64,000 nt of DNA from Bradyrhizobium stylosanthis (GTDB lineage Bacteria > Pseudomonadota > Alphaproteobacteria > Rhizobiales > Xanthobacteraceae). The stretch is taken from assembly GCF_001641335.1 (NCBI RefSeq), contig NZ_LVEM01000001.1, positions 1,710,580 to 1,774,579 of the forward strand. The letters run 5' to 3'. Below are positions 9,293 to 18,217 of this stretch, one piece after another (positions within the stretch are counted from its first letter, which is position 1; each line of letters starts with the position of its first letter). A model generated the notes under the pieces. The model was not told where the DNA came from, ran no database searches, and saw nothing but the letters and a program-made list of their open reading frames with translations. The position numbers were made by a program, and so were the translations under genes.

Positions 9293-11385
9293 TCCTCCGC
9301 GCCTGCGGCGAGCACCGCGAGCGCGGCCGACAGGCGCATCAAGGGATCGTCCCATTCGCGCGGCGCTCGCTGGCGGAACAGCCGCATGGTCGGATACCAC
9401 GGACTGTCCTCGCGATCCCTAAGCCAGCGCCAGTCGAGCGCGTAAGGCGTCAGCATCCACACCGGACGTCCCAGCGCGCCGGCGAGATGCGCCACCGACG
9501 TGTCGACGGCGATGACGAGATCGAGCGCCGCCACGGCCGCCGCGGTGTCGGCGAAATCGCCGAGCGCCGGCGCAAGGTCGATGACGTCTTTGCCGAGCGC
9601 GGCCAGCACCTCGGCATCCCCGGGCCGCGGCTCCTTTTGCAAGGAATAGAGCTGCACGCCCGGCATCACGAGGCGCGGCAGCACGGCTTCTGCTGACAGC
9701 GAACGCTGGCGGTCGCCCTTGTGCCTGGCATTGCCGGCCCAGACGACACCGACCTTCAGCGTCGTCACATCCGCAAGCGCCGCGCGCCAGCGCGACAGTC
9801 GTGCGGGATCGGCATGCAGATAGGGAACGTCCGCCGGGATGGTCTCGCGCGTGGTGCCGAAGATGCGCGGCAGGCTCATCAGCGGCAGTTGCAGGTCGAA
9901 CGGAGGCAGCGGCGCGCCGCGCGCGATCACGGTGACGCCTTGAAGCTGCCGCAGCAGCGCGGCGAGCGCGGGCTGAACCTGCAGGATGATCCGGCCGCCC
10001 AGCGCTGTCACCATCGGCACATAGCGCACGAAATGCAGGGCATCGCCGAGCCCGTATTCGGCGAACAGCAGCAATGTCCGCCCCGCGAGCGGCTCGCCCT
10101 GCCATTCCGGCTCGGCGAATTCAGGATCGCCGTCCGACAGTGCCTTGCATCTGCGCCGCCAGCGATAGGCCTCGAAGCCATCGGCGAACTCGCCGTTCAT
10201 CAGCATGAAATGCGCGTGGTTGTACTGCGCCAGCGGCTGCTCCGGATCGAGCGCGATGGCGCGATGCGAGACCGCGAGCGCCTCGTCGATATCACCGGCA
10301 TTGCGCAGCGCGACCGCGAGATTAGCGTGGCCCTTTGCGTAAGCGGGATCGGCGACGACCGCGCAGCGGTGCGCGGCGACCGCGTCGCCGGCGCGGTCCT
10401 GCTTCTCGAAGATGATGCCGAGATTGGTCCAGGCCGGAGCGTGATCGGGCTTCAGCAGCAGCGCATGCTCGCAGGACGCGATCGCCTCCTCCAGATGACC
10501 GAGCTCGGAGAGGCAGGCGCCGAGATTGCTGGCGACCACATGATCCGATGCGTCGCGCGTAAAGACCTGCCGGTAGACCTCGTCGGCTTCCCGCAGTTGA
10601 CCGGCCTCGTGCAGGACGAGACCGAGCAGGCGCATCGCCGGCACATTGTCCGGCGCGATCGCGATGGCGCGGCGGTATTGCACGATAGCGTCGTCGAGCA
10701 ATCCTTGCCGGTAGAGCGCGGCGCCGAGATTGCACAGCACGCCGGGATCATCGGGATCAATTTCGAGCGCGCGGCGATAAGCCCCCTCCGCCTCGCCGAG
10801 CCGCGCCTGGTCGATGAGGAGATTGCCGAGATTGAGCCAGACGCCGCGATAGGAGGGCTCGCGCGCGATGACCGCACGATAGGCCTCTTCGGCTTCAGTG
10901 AGCCGCCCCTGTCCGGCGAGCACGACGGCAAGATTGAAGCAGGCCCGCGTCAGATGCGCATCGAGCGCCAGCGCGTGGCGGTAAGCAGCTTCCGCCTCCT
11001 CGAAGCGCGCGAGCTCGCCGAGCGCCACGCCGAGCTTGTTGTGCACGGTCGCATCGTCGCCCTGCCGCAGCAGCGCGCGGCGGAACGCCGCCACCGCCCC
11101 TTCCTGCTCGCCCTTCAGCGCCAGCGCATCGCCGAGCGTGACAAGCGCCGGTGCATGGTCGGGATCGACGCTGAAGATGCGGCCGAGCAGCGCCGCGCCC
11201 TCGGCCGCGCGGTCGGTGACGAAGGCTGTGACCGCCGCCAGATGCAGCGCCGGAACGTAATCCGGATCTGCCGCCAAAACCTGCGCGCACAGCGCATCCG
11301 CCTGATCCGGCCGCCCCGCAGCAAAATGCTCTGCCGCCTGCAACATGATCGGATTCACAGCCGCATTGCCCACGATACCACCCAC
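9289..11385 (-). CDS. Tetratricopeptide repeat protein with glycosyltransferase-like C-terminus
   Basis: 698 residues. The first ~400 residues consist of about eleven TPR units of 34 residues, recognisable by repeats such as NLGAALYRQGLLDDAIVQYRRAIAIAPD. The C-terminal ~270 residues (GRTLLLFAEYGLGDALHFVRY; DLVIAVDTSVAHLAGALGRPVW) resemble the glycosyltransferase family 9-like domain found at the end of many alphaproteobacterial TPR proteins. The role is unknown; protein or polysaccharide glycosylation is a guess. The frame begins with GTG at 11385; GTG at 11373 and ATG at 11346 are alternative starts, and no Shine-Dalgarno site clearly decides. Confidence 0.8.
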   Translation of the reverse strand: MGGIVGNAAVNPIMLQAAEHFAAGRPDQADALCAQVLAADPDYVPALHLAAVTAFVTDRAAEGAALLGRIFSVDPDHAPALVTLGDALALKGEQEGAVAAFRRALLRQGDDATVHNKLGVALGELARFEEAEAAYRHALALDAHLTRACFNLAVVLAGQGRLTEAEEAYRAVIAREPSYRGVWLNLGNLLIDQARLGEAEGAYRRALEIDPDDPGVLCNLGAALYRQGLLDDAIVQYRRAIAIAPDNVPAMRLLGLVLHEAGQLREADEVYRQVFTRDASDHVVASNLGACLSELGHLEEAIASCEHALLLKPDHAPAWTNLGIIFEKQDRAGDAVAAHRCAVVADPAYAKGHANLAVALRNAGDIDEALAVSHRAIALDPEQPLAQYNHAHFMLMNGEFADGFEAYRWRRRCKALSDGDPEFAEPEWQGEPLAGRTLLLFAEYGLGDALHFVRYVPMVTALGGRIILQVQPALAALLRQLQGVTVIARGAPLPPFDLQLPLMSLPRIFGTTRETIPADVPYLHADPARLSRWRAALADVTTLKVGVVWAGNARHKGDRQRSLSAEAVLPRLVMPGVQLYSLQKEPRPGDAEVLAALGKDVIDLAPALGDFADTAAAVAALDLVIAVDTSVAHLAGALGRPVWMLTPYALDWRWLRDREDSPWYPTMRLFRQRAPREWDDPLMRLSAALAVLAAGAED

Positions 11386-11433
11386 CCCTCGACGCCTGAG
11401 ATGCGGGTTAAACGCGCGAGCTCGCCAATTCCG

Positions 11434-12270
11434 TCAGTCGGCGCGCTCGGCAAGCAATGTCCTGATCCGCTCGGCATCTTCCGGTGTCGCCGGGTTATAG
11501 ACGATCATGCTGAGATCGGGCCGGGCCTCGACATTGAAGCTCGAATATTCGAACGACATGGTGCCGTGCACGGGGTGGCGCAGCCGCTTGGTGCCGTCGC
11601 CATGATGGCGCACGTCGTTGTCGCGCCACAGCGACGCGAATTCCGGGCTGGTCCTACACAGCTCGTCAACGAAATCGGCGACATGCGAGACCGCGCCGGC
11701 GCGCGCGGCATCCGCCCGGAACGCCGCCACCACGAAGCGCGCCACGCTGTCCCAGTCGTATTGCGCGGCGCGCACGCGCGGATCGCAGAAGATGAAGCGC
11801 AGGATGTTGCGCTGGTCCGGCGGGATCGCGCCGTAGTCCGTCAGCACGGCGGTTGCCGCCCTGTTCCAGGCGACGACGTCCCAGGTCGCGGTCCGCACCA
11901 GCGCGGGGCTGAATGCGAGCGCGTCGAGCACGCGCTGCAGCCGCGGCGAGACGCCCTCGCTCGCCTGGTAGCGCACCTCCGGCGGACGGCCGAGGCCGAT
12001 CAGGAACAGGTGCTCGCGCTCGACATCGGTCAGCATCAACGCGCGGGCGATGCGGTCGAGCACATCGGCCGATGGCGCCCCGCCCCGGCCCTGCTCCAGC
12101 CACGTGTACCAGGTCGGGCTGATATTGGCGCGCTGGGCCACCTCCTCGCGCCGCAGGCCGGGCGTGCGCCGGCGGCTGCCGCTGAGGCCGAACGCAGCGG
12201 CATCGAGCCGGGTGCGGCGGTCCTTGAGATAGGCCCCAAGCAGGTTTTCAGCCGAAGCGGTCTCGCTCAT
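11434..12270 (-). CDS. Helix-turn-helix regulator with MmyB-like ligand domain
   Basis: 278 residues. The N-terminal XRE-type HTH (about 10-85) has the family signature RRTPGLRREEVAQRANISPTW followed by WLEQGR. The rest matches the MmyB-like PAS-related ligand-binding domain (LVRTATWDVVAWNRAA; VHGTMSFEYSSF), reported to bind fatty acid-like ligands in some members. It is divergent from an SDR-type oxidoreductase, the usual arrangement for this family, and probably controls that gene and itself. Two direct repeats in the 103-bp gap are candidate sites. Confidence 0.9.
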   Translation of the reverse strand: MSETASAENLLGAYLKDRRTRLDAAAFGLSGSRRRTPGLRREEVAQRANISPTWYTWLEQGRGGAPSADVLDRIARALMLTDVEREHLFLIGLGRPPEVRYQASEGVSPRLQRVLDALAFSPALVRTATWDVVAWNRAATAVLTDYGAIPPDQRNILRFIFCDPRVRAAQYDWDSVARFVVAAFRADAARAGAVSHVADFVDELCRTSPEFASLWRDNDVRHHGDGTKRLRHPVHGTMSFEYSSFNVEARPDLSMIVYNPATPEDAERIRTLLAERAD

Positions 12271-12284
12271 CCTGTTAGCTATTA

Positions 12285-12319
12285 TACCCTGATAAGGTCA
12301 CTACTTTACCCGGATAAGA
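12285..12319. promoter_or_regulatory. Candidate operator: two direct TACCCNGATAAG repeats
   Basis: taccctgataagg (12285-12297) and tacccggataaga (12307-12319) are direct repeats 22 bp apart, about two helical turns. They lie between the divergent MmyB-like regulator and the oxidoreductase. Side-by-side binding of the adjacent regulator is the natural reading. Confidence 0.5.
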
Positions 12320-12373
12320 CTAGCGCAGATGGTCGTCTCCACCAACCCCTTCGCCAATCCCTGGAGATAGCTC

Positions 12374-13258
12374 ATGCGTGTATTCGTCACCGGCGCCACC
12401 GGCTTCGTCGGCTCCGCCGTGGTTGCCGACCTGATCGCGAACGGCCACCGCGTCACCGGCCTCGCCCGCACCGATGCCGGCGCCGCCGCCCTCGCCGCGA
12501 TGGGCGCGGCGGTCCATCGCGGCTCGCTCGAGGACCACGCGTCCTTGCGCAGCGGCGCGGCCGCCTCCGACGGCGTGCTGCACCTCGCCTTCAACCACGA
12601 CTTCTCGAAGTTCGCTGACAATTGCGAGCTGGACCGCCAGGCGATCCTCGCGCTCGGCGACGAGCTGAAGAGCTCCGAGCGTCCGCTCCTCGTCACCTCG
12701 GGCGTGGCGCTGCTCGCGCCGGGACGTCTTGCGACCGAGGACGATGCGGCGGCGCGCCACTTTCCGCGCGTCTCGGAAGCGACGGCCGAAGACCTCATGC
12801 AGCAAGGGGTCCGCGCCGGCATCGTGCGGCTGCCGCCCACCACCCATGGCGAGAGCGACCACGGTTTCGTCCCGCGCCTGATCGCGATCGCGCGCGAGAA
12901 AGGCGCTGCGGCCTATATCGGCGACGGCAACAACCGCTGGCCGGCCGCGCACCGTTTCGACGCAGCGCGTGTCTACCGGATGGCGCTGGAGCAAGGCGCA
13001 TCCGCGCGCCGCTATCACGCCGTCGCCGAGGAAGGCGTGCCCTTCAAGGCGATCGCGGAGGTGATCGGAAAGCGGCTCGGCGTGCCCGTGGTCTCGAAAT
13101 CCGCCGACGAGGCGGAAGCGCATTTCGGTTGGTTCGCGCGGTTTGCCGCCGTGGACGTCCCGACCTCGAGCGCGAAGACGCGCGCCGCACTCGGCTGGGC
13201 GCCAAAAGAAAAAGGGCTGATCGAGGATCTCGACCAGCCCTATTACTTCAAGGTCTAG
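12374..13258 (+). CDS. NAD(P)-dependent SDR-family oxidoreductase (atypical/extended type)
   Basis: 294 residues. The N-terminal nucleotide-binding motif VTGATGFVGSAVVADLI (about 5-21) is followed by a Rossmann fold of the atypical/extended short-chain dehydrogenase class. The terminal part (SSAKTRAALGWAPKEKGLIEDL) is typical of epimerase-like SDR proteins. A gagat site precedes the ATG. The gene is divergent from an MmyB-like regulator, a pairing seen widely in Proteobacteria. Substrate unknown. The end is convergent with dctA across 26 bp holding a small hairpin (cggcgcgtagcgccg, 13259-13273). Confidence 0.85.
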   Translation: MRVFVTGATGFVGSAVVADLIANGHRVTGLARTDAGAAALAAMGAAVHRGSLEDHASLRSGAAASDGVLHLAFNHDFSKFADNCELDRQAILALGDELKSSERPLLVTSGVALLAPGRLATEDDAAARHFPRVSEATAEDLMQQGVRAGIVRLPPTTHGESDHGFVPRLIAIAREKGAAAYIGDGNNRWPAAHRFDAARVYRMALEQGASARRYHAVAEEGVPFKAIAEVIGKRLGVPVVSKSADEAEAHFGWFARFAAVDVPTSSAKTRAALGWAPKEKGLIEDLDQPYYFKV

Positions 13259-13284
13259 CGGCGCGTAGCGCCGTTAGATCCGGT

Positions 13285-14619
13285 TCAGTCCGTCGTGATG
13301 GCGGTTTCCATGTCCGTCGGATCGATTTGCCTCGCAAGGGCGGCGTTGAGCTTGTCGCGATCGAGCTCACCCTCCCACCAGGCGACGATCACGCAGGCCA
13401 CACCGTTGCCGCAGAGGTTGGTCAGCGCGCGGCACTCGCTCATGAACTTGTCGATGCCGAGCACGATCGCCATGCCCGGCACGAGCCGCGGATCGACCAC
13501 GGCGAGCGTCGCCGCCAGCGTGATGAAGCCCGCACCGGTGATGCCGGAAGCGCCCTTCGAGGTCAGCATGGCCACGACCAGGATCGTGAGCTGCTGGCTG
13601 AAGCTGAGGTCGAAACCGAGCGCCTGCGCGATGAACAGCGTCGCCAGCGTCATGTAGATGTTGGTGCCGTCGAGGTTGAACGAGTAGCCCGTGGGCACCA
13701 CGAGGCCGACCACCGACTTGGAGCAGCCGAGACGCTCGAGCTTCTCCATCAAGGACGGCAGCGCGCTTTCCGAGGACGAGGTGCCGAGCACGATCAGCAG
13801 CTCGTCCTTGATGTAGGCGAGGAACTTGAAGATCGAGAACCCCGCCATGCGCGCGATGATGCCGAGCACGACGAACACGAACAGCGCCGCCGTGACGTAG
13901 AACGTCGCGATCAGGCCGACCAGGTTGAGGATCGCGCCGGTGCCGAACTTGCCGATGGTGTAGGCCATCGCGCCGAACGCGCCGATCGGCGCCGCGCGCA
14001 TCACGATGGAGATGACGCCGAACACCGCATGCGCGGCATCGTCGATGAAGCTGCGGATGGTGTGGCCGCGCTCGCCCAGGCTCATGATCGCGAAGCCGAA
14101 CAGCACCGAGAACAGCAGCACCTGCAGGATCTCGCCCTGCGCGAACGCGCCGACCACGGTGTCCGGAATGATGTGCAGCACGAAGTCGACCGACTTCTGG
14201 CCGGCGGCCTGCTTGGCGTAGTTGGCAACGGCAGCTTCGTTAGCCGCGGCATTGCCGAAACCTGCGCCCGGCCTCACCAGATTGCCGATGATGAGGCCGA
14301 TCACCAGCGCGAAGGTCGAGACGATCTCGAAATAGACCAGCGCCTTGACGCCGATGCGTCCGACTTTCTTGGCGTCCTGGATATGGGCGATGCCCGAGAC
14401 CACGGTGCAGAAGATGATCGGGGCGATCACCATCTTGATCAGCTTGATGAAGCCGTCGCCGAGCGCCTTGATCCAGTCGTTGGTGGCGACCGTCGGCCAG
14501 AGCCAGCCGACGATGGCGCCGAGCACGATGGCGATCAGCACCTGGACATAGAGAACCTTGTACCACGGCTTGGCTGCGGGCTGCGCGACCGGCGCTCCCG
14601 CCATCGTTGTCGTCGTCAT
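13285..14619 (-). CDS. dctA: C4-dicarboxylate/H+ (or Na+) symporter DctA
   Basis: 444 residues, dicarboxylate/amino acid:cation symporter (DAACS) family. It imports succinate, fumarate and malate across the inner membrane. Visible hallmarks are the eight-helix pattern, the serine-rich [21 protein letters not shown] re-entrant loop and the [23 protein letters not shown] motif. A strong ggggag ribosome site lies 7 bases before the ATG. In rhizobia dctA is usually controlled by DctBD with sigma-54; no dctBD genes are adjacent here and I did not find a clear sigma-54 box, so this may be a paralogue with other control. Confidence 0.93.
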   Translation of the reverse strand: MTTTTMAGAPVAQPAAKPWYKVLYVQVLIAIVLGAIVGWLWPTVATNDWIKALGDGFIKLIKMVIAPIIFCTVVSGIAHIQDAKKVGRIGVKALVYFEIVSTFALVIGLIIGNLVRPGAGFGNAAANEAAVANYAKQAAGQKSVDFVLHIIPDTVVGAFAQGEILQVLLFSVLFGFAIMSLGERGHTIRSFIDDAAHAVFGVISIVMRAAPIGAFGAMAYTIGKFGTGAILNLVGLIATFYVTAALFVFVVLGIIARMAGFSIFKFLAYIKDELLIVLGTSSSESALPSLMEKLERLGCSKSVVGLVVPTGYSFNLDGTNIYMTLATLFIAQALGFDLSFSQQLTILVVAMLTSKGASGITGAGFITLAATLAVVDPRLVPGMAIVLGIDKFMSECRALTNLCGNGVACVIVAWWEGELDRDKLNAALARQIDPTDMETAITTD

Positions 14620-14640
14620 TGTTTCACTCCCCCTCGAACT

Positions 14641-14673
14641 CAGAGCCAGCCAAGATCAACTTGGCCGGCTCTG
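14641..14673 (-). terminator. Strong hairpin between bioY and dctA
   Basis: Arms cagagccagccaag (14641-14654) and cttggccggctctg (14660-14673) pair with one mismatch around a 5-base loop. In the minus-strand transcript it lies after bioY and ends about 20 nt before the dctA ribosome site. There is no T-run, so it could be a processing or stability structure rather than a terminator. Confidence 0.45.
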
Positions 14674-14702
14674 TCAATTGGAACCAGTCGGAATGGTGCG
14701 CT

Positions 14703-15311
14703 TTACCCGCGGCGGTCGACGAGCCGGCGAGCCGCCGGCATCAGCGTCGCGCCCAGCGCGTTCTTCACCAGGGACGCTGCGATGAACGGCGCAAGGCCGA
14801 CCTGCCAGGCCTTCGCGGCTCCCAGCCCGAGGCCGTAGGCGAGCCAGGCGAACCCGGCCACCAGTATGACGATATGACCGACGGCCATTGCCGCAAACAG
14901 CAGCATTACGCTGCGATCCCAGCCGCGCTCGGCGAGCCAGCCGGTGACGAAGGCCGCCAGCACGAAGCCGAACAGATAGCCCGCGGTCGGCCCGACCAGC
15001 GGTGCAATCCCACCCACGGGGCCCGCGAACACCGGCAACCCCATCGCGCCCTCGGCGAGGTAGGCGATCATGGTTGCGCTGCCAAGCCGCCAGCCATAGG
15101 CGGCGCCGATCATCAGCACGACGAGCGTCTGCAGCGTCATCGGCACATAGGGCAGCGGCAGGTTCACCTTGGCTGACAGCGCCATCAAGGCGGTGCCGAG
15201 CGCAATCAGCACGAACGCACGCAGCGCGCCGACTGTTTCGCCCGGACGGGTCGGCCACATCAATGCGGCGAGAGGAGAATGCGTGGCGGACGGGACGGAA
15301 CGGTCAGACAA
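14703..15311 (-). CDS. bioY: Biotin transporter substrate-binding subunit BioY
   Basis: 202 residues, six predicted membrane segments, BioY family (S component of the ECF biotin transporter). Diagnostic stretches are LPLPYVPMTLQTLVVLMIGAA and GPTAGYLFGFVLAAFVTG. No bioM or bioN gene is adjacent, so it may work alone or with remote partners. The start appears to be TTG at 15311, with ggag six bases upstream. The gene follows an aminotransferase gene on the same strand after 33 bp and may be co-transcribed with it. Confidence 0.9.
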   Translation of the reverse strand: MSDRSVPSATHSPLAALMWPTRPGETVGALRAFVLIALGTALMALSAKVNLPLPYVPMTLQTLVVLMIGAAYGWRLGSATMIAYLAEGAMGLPVFAGPVGGIAPLVGPTAGYLFGFVLAAFVTGWLAERGWDRSVMLLFAAMAVGHIVILVAGFAWLAYGLGLGAAKAWQVGLAPFIAASLVKNALGATLMPAARRLVDRRG

Positions 15312-15344
15312 GTTGAACTCCGGAAGGCTGGCGAAAACTGGCGG

Positions 15345-16532
15345 CTATTTAAGCCAGTGAGCGATCCGGTCAACTGCCTCCCGCATCTCTTCTGCCGAAC
15401 GAGCATAGGAGAACCGTATGAATGAACGGCCATGGATGGGATCGAAATCGACGCCGGGCGTCGCCGCGACATGGGCCTGCTCCAGCATCTGCTTGGCGAA
15501 TTCGAAGCTGTCGGAGGTGAAGTCCGAGACATCGGCATAGAGGTAGAACGCGCCATCGGCCGGCAAGAACTTGCTGAGGCCGGCTTTGGGCAATCCCTCG
15601 ATCAGAATGCGACGGTTTTCCTGGTAGCCGTGCTTGATCTCCTCCATCTCGGCTGCGCCGTCGAAGGCGGCCTCGGCCGCGATCTGCGACAGCGACGGCA
15701 CCGAGATCGACAGGTTCTGCTGGAGCCGCTCGATCGGGCGCACCAGAAGCTCGGGCACGACCATCCAGCCGACGCGCCAGCCGGTCATGCAAAAATATTT
15801 CGAGAACGAGTTGATCACGAGTGCGTGGTCGGACAGCGCCGCCGCCGTCACCGCCGGAAACGCGTAGTCGAGCCCATGATAGATCTCGTCCGAGATGAAG
15901 CGGATCTTGGCGTCCTCCGCCGCCGCGATCAGGCCGGAGAGCGCCTCGCGGGACATCATCGTTCCCGTCGGATTGGCGGGACTGCCGACCAGCACGCCCT
16001 TCAACGGCGCCTTGCGATGAGCGGCGAGCAGCGCCTCTCCGGTGAGCGCATGGCGCGTCTCGTTCGTGGTCTCGATCAGCACCGGCTCGCAGCCGAGCGC
16101 GGTCAGGATGTGCCGGTACGGCGGATAGCCCGGCACCGTCACGGCGACGCGGTCGCCGGGCTCGAACATCGCCAGGAACGCCAGGATGAAGCCGCCGGAC
16201 GATCCGGTCGTCACCACGATCCGCTCGGCGCTGACGTCGCACCGGTAGACGTCGCGATAATGCCGGGCGATGCGCTCGCGCAGGGATGGGATGCCGAGCG
16301 CGGAGGTATAGTCGATCCGGCCCGCCTCGAGCGCCGCATGGGCGGCCGCGATCGCGGTCTTCGGCGCGCCGGCCGCGGGCTGGCCGACCTCCATGTGGAT
16401 GACATGGCCCCCGGCCGCCTCGATTCGGGCCGCCGCGGCCATCACGTCCATCACCATGAACGGGGGAACATCGCTGCGGCGGGAGGGATCAAGCCACTGC
16501 CCCAACCGGTTCCTCAATGTCGCATCGTGCAT
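15345..16532 (-). CDS. PLP-dependent aminotransferase, class I/II
   Basis: 395 residues, fold-type I aspartate aminotransferase family. The PLP lysine is Lys245 in NSFSKYFCMTGWRVGW. Other markers are VGSPANPTG (about 182-190), SDEIYHGLDY (about 214-223) and the C-terminal arginine motif SFIRFSYARS. The amino donor cannot be fixed; many such genes are annotated as aspartate or kynurenine-type transaminases. It is upstream of bioY on the same strand, but the protein does not look like BioA. It is divergent from an M48 protease gene. Confidence 0.88.
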   Translation of the reverse strand: MHDATLRNRLGQWLDPSRRSDVPPFMVMDVMAAAARIEAAGGHVIHMEVGQPAAGAPKTAIAAAHAALEAGRIDYTSALGIPSLRERIARHYRDVYRCDVSAERIVVTTGSSGGFILAFLAMFEPGDRVAVTVPGYPPYRHILTALGCEPVLIETTNETRHALTGEALLAAHRKAPLKGVLVGSPANPTGTMMSREALSGLIAAAEDAKIRFISDEIYHGLDYAFPAVTAAALSDHALVINSFSKYFCMTGWRVGWMVVPELLVRPIERLQQNLSISVPSLSQIAAEAAFDGAAEMEEIKHGYQENRRILIEGLPKAGLSKFLPADGAFYLYADVSDFTSDSFEFAKQMLEQAHVAATPGVDFDPIHGRSFIRFSYARSAEEMREAVDRIAHWLK

Positions 16533-16578
16533 CGATTTCTGCTATTTCGCTGGCGGGCCGGCCGTCCGGTCCGGAAAA

Positions 16579-16637
16579 CGGGGCGCTTGCGCCCCAGACT
16601 GGCCGTATTGTACGGCTCATAAGGGGTACGGCTCATA
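16579..16637. promoter_or_regulatory. Leader hairpin and direct repeats between aminotransferase and M48 protease
   Basis: A hairpin ggggcg-cttg-cgcccc (16579-16594) lies in the minus-strand leader of the aminotransferase gene and on that strand is followed by TTTT, so it could attenuate. Next to it tacggctcata occurs twice (16611-16621 and 16627-16637), a possible regulator site. Function is inferred only from position. Confidence 0.35.
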
Positions 16638-16721
16638 GGCCATATCGCGTATCCGGTCCGCCGCCAATCGCCAAAACCAATCACGAAACTGCTTGCCAGA
16701 CCGTTTGACCCAGACCGTTTG

Positions 16722-18122
16722 ATGTTGCTCCAGACCGCATTGCGCAAGAAGGCCTCCGCCCTCACCGCCGTCGTCACGGCGGCGGCGATCGCGCTGTCGC
16801 CGCTCCCCGCGGCACGCGCGCAGAGCAAGGGGCCGCCGGTGCTGCGCGACACCGAGACCGAGCAGCTCCTGCGCGACTACACCCGCCCGATCCTGCGCGT
16901 CGCCGGTCTGGAAAAGCAGAACATCCAGATGGTGATCATCAACGAGGCCTCGTTCAACGCGTTCGTCGCGGACGGCCGCCGCATATTCGTCAATTACGGC
17001 GCGATCCTCCTGTCCGAGACGCCGAACCAGATCATCGGCGTGCTCGCGCACGAGACCGGGCATCTGGCCGGCGGCCATCTGTCCAAGCTGCGCGAACAGC
17101 TCGCCAACGCCCAGACCCAGATGATCATCGCCATGTTGCTCGGCGCCGGCGCGATCGCAGCGGGCAGCACCCAGCGCAGCAGCGCCGGCAACAACGGCCT
17201 TGCCAATGCGGGCGCAGCCGCGATCGCGGGTCCCCAGGAAATGATCCGCCGGACGCTTTTGTCCTACCAGCGCCAGCAGGAGGAGAATGCCGACCGCGCC
17301 GGCGTGAAATTCCTGACCGCGACCCAGCAGTCGCCGAAGGGTATGTACGAGACCTTCAAGCGCTTCACCAGCGAGAGCCTGTTCGCCGCACGCGGTGCCG
17401 ATCCCTATCTGCAGTCGCATCCGATGCCGGCCGAGCGCGTCGCCGCGCTGCAGGAGTTCGCGAGCACCAGCCCCTATTGGGACAAGAAGGACGATCCCGC
17501 GCTCCAGCTCCGCCACGACATGGTGCGCGCCAAGATCTCGGCCTTCATGGAGCGGCCGGAGACGGTGTATCGCCGCTATCCGCAGACCAACGACAGCCTG
17601 CCGGCGCGCTACGCCCGGGCTATCAGCACCTATCTGCACGGCGATCTGCGCAGTGCCCTCGCCCAGATCGACGCTTTGATCCAGGTCCAGCCCAACAACC
17701 CGTATTTCTACGAGGTGCGCGGCCAGGCGCTTCTGGAGGGCGGCAAGCCGGCCGAGGCCATCGCGCCCCTGCGCAAGGCTGTCGCACTCTCCAACAACGC
17801 CCCCCTCATCGAGATGTTACTTGGGCAGGCTCTGGTTGGATCGGATAATAAGGCCTACACGGAGGACGCCGTTCGGATTCTCCGGGCCGCCGTGGCGCGG
17901 GAACCGGAGGCTGCTCTCGGCTATATGCAGCTCGCGATGGCCTATGGCCGGAAGGGCGACTATGCCGAGGCCGATCTCGCCTCGGCCCAGGCCGCCTATC
18001 TGCGCGGCGACAACAAGACCGCCCGCGAGCTCGCAACGCGCGCGAAAACCCGTTTCGCCGTCGGCACGCCCGGATGGGTCAAGGCCGACGACATCGTGGC
18101 GGCCAAGCCACCGCGCAACTGA
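16722..18122 (+). CDS. Periplasmic M48-family metalloprotease with TPR domain (BepA/YfgC-like)
   Basis: 466 residues. A signal peptide (about 1-34, ending ARAQ) precedes an M48 zinc peptidase domain: HETGH gives His110, Glu111 and His114, and ENADRAG carries the third-ligand glutamate (about 187). The C-terminal half contains TPR-like repeats (about 275-440). Relatives such as E. coli BepA assist or degrade outer-membrane proteins such as LptD. The reading frame has a TTG directly before this ATG. A DsbA-like gene follows 95 bp later, which suits a periplasmic folding/quality unit. Confidence 0.9.
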   Translation: MLLQTALRKKASALTAVVTAAAIALSPLPAARAQSKGPPVLRDTETEQLLRDYTRPILRVAGLEKQNIQMVIINEASFNAFVADGRRIFVNYGAILLSETPNQIIGVLAHETGHLAGGHLSKLREQLANAQTQMIIAMLLGAGAIAAGSTQRSSAGNNGLANAGAAAIAGPQEMIRRTLLSYQRQQEENADRAGVKFLTATQQSPKGMYETFKRFTSESLFAARGADPYLQSHPMPAERVAALQEFASTSPYWDKKDDPALQLRHDMVRAKISAFMERPETVYRRYPQTNDSLPARYARAISTYLHGDLRSALAQIDALIQVQPNNPYFYEVRGQALLEGGKPAEAIAPLRKAVALSNNAPLIEMLLGQALVGSDNKAYTEDAVRILRAAVAREPEAALGYMQLAMAYGRKGDYAEADLASAQAAYLRGDNKTARELATRAKTRFAVGTPGWVKADDIVAAKPPRN

Positions 18123-18217
18123 CGAGAACGACGCCTTAAGACCACGACGTCACGACACCGAGCTTTGAGTCCGCCGGGACGTTTTCCGAAACCTGCTTTG
18201 GATAAGAGGATTTGCCA

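Noticed and set aside
13259..13273. Hairpin cggcgcgtagcgccg as a terminator
   Set aside because: Only 6 bp of stem and no T-run; kept as a remark in the neighbouring gene entry.
9721..14838. Very long plus-strand open frames across the TPR, MmyB, SDR and DctA genes
   Set aside because: High-GC shadows of well-identified genes; no domains.
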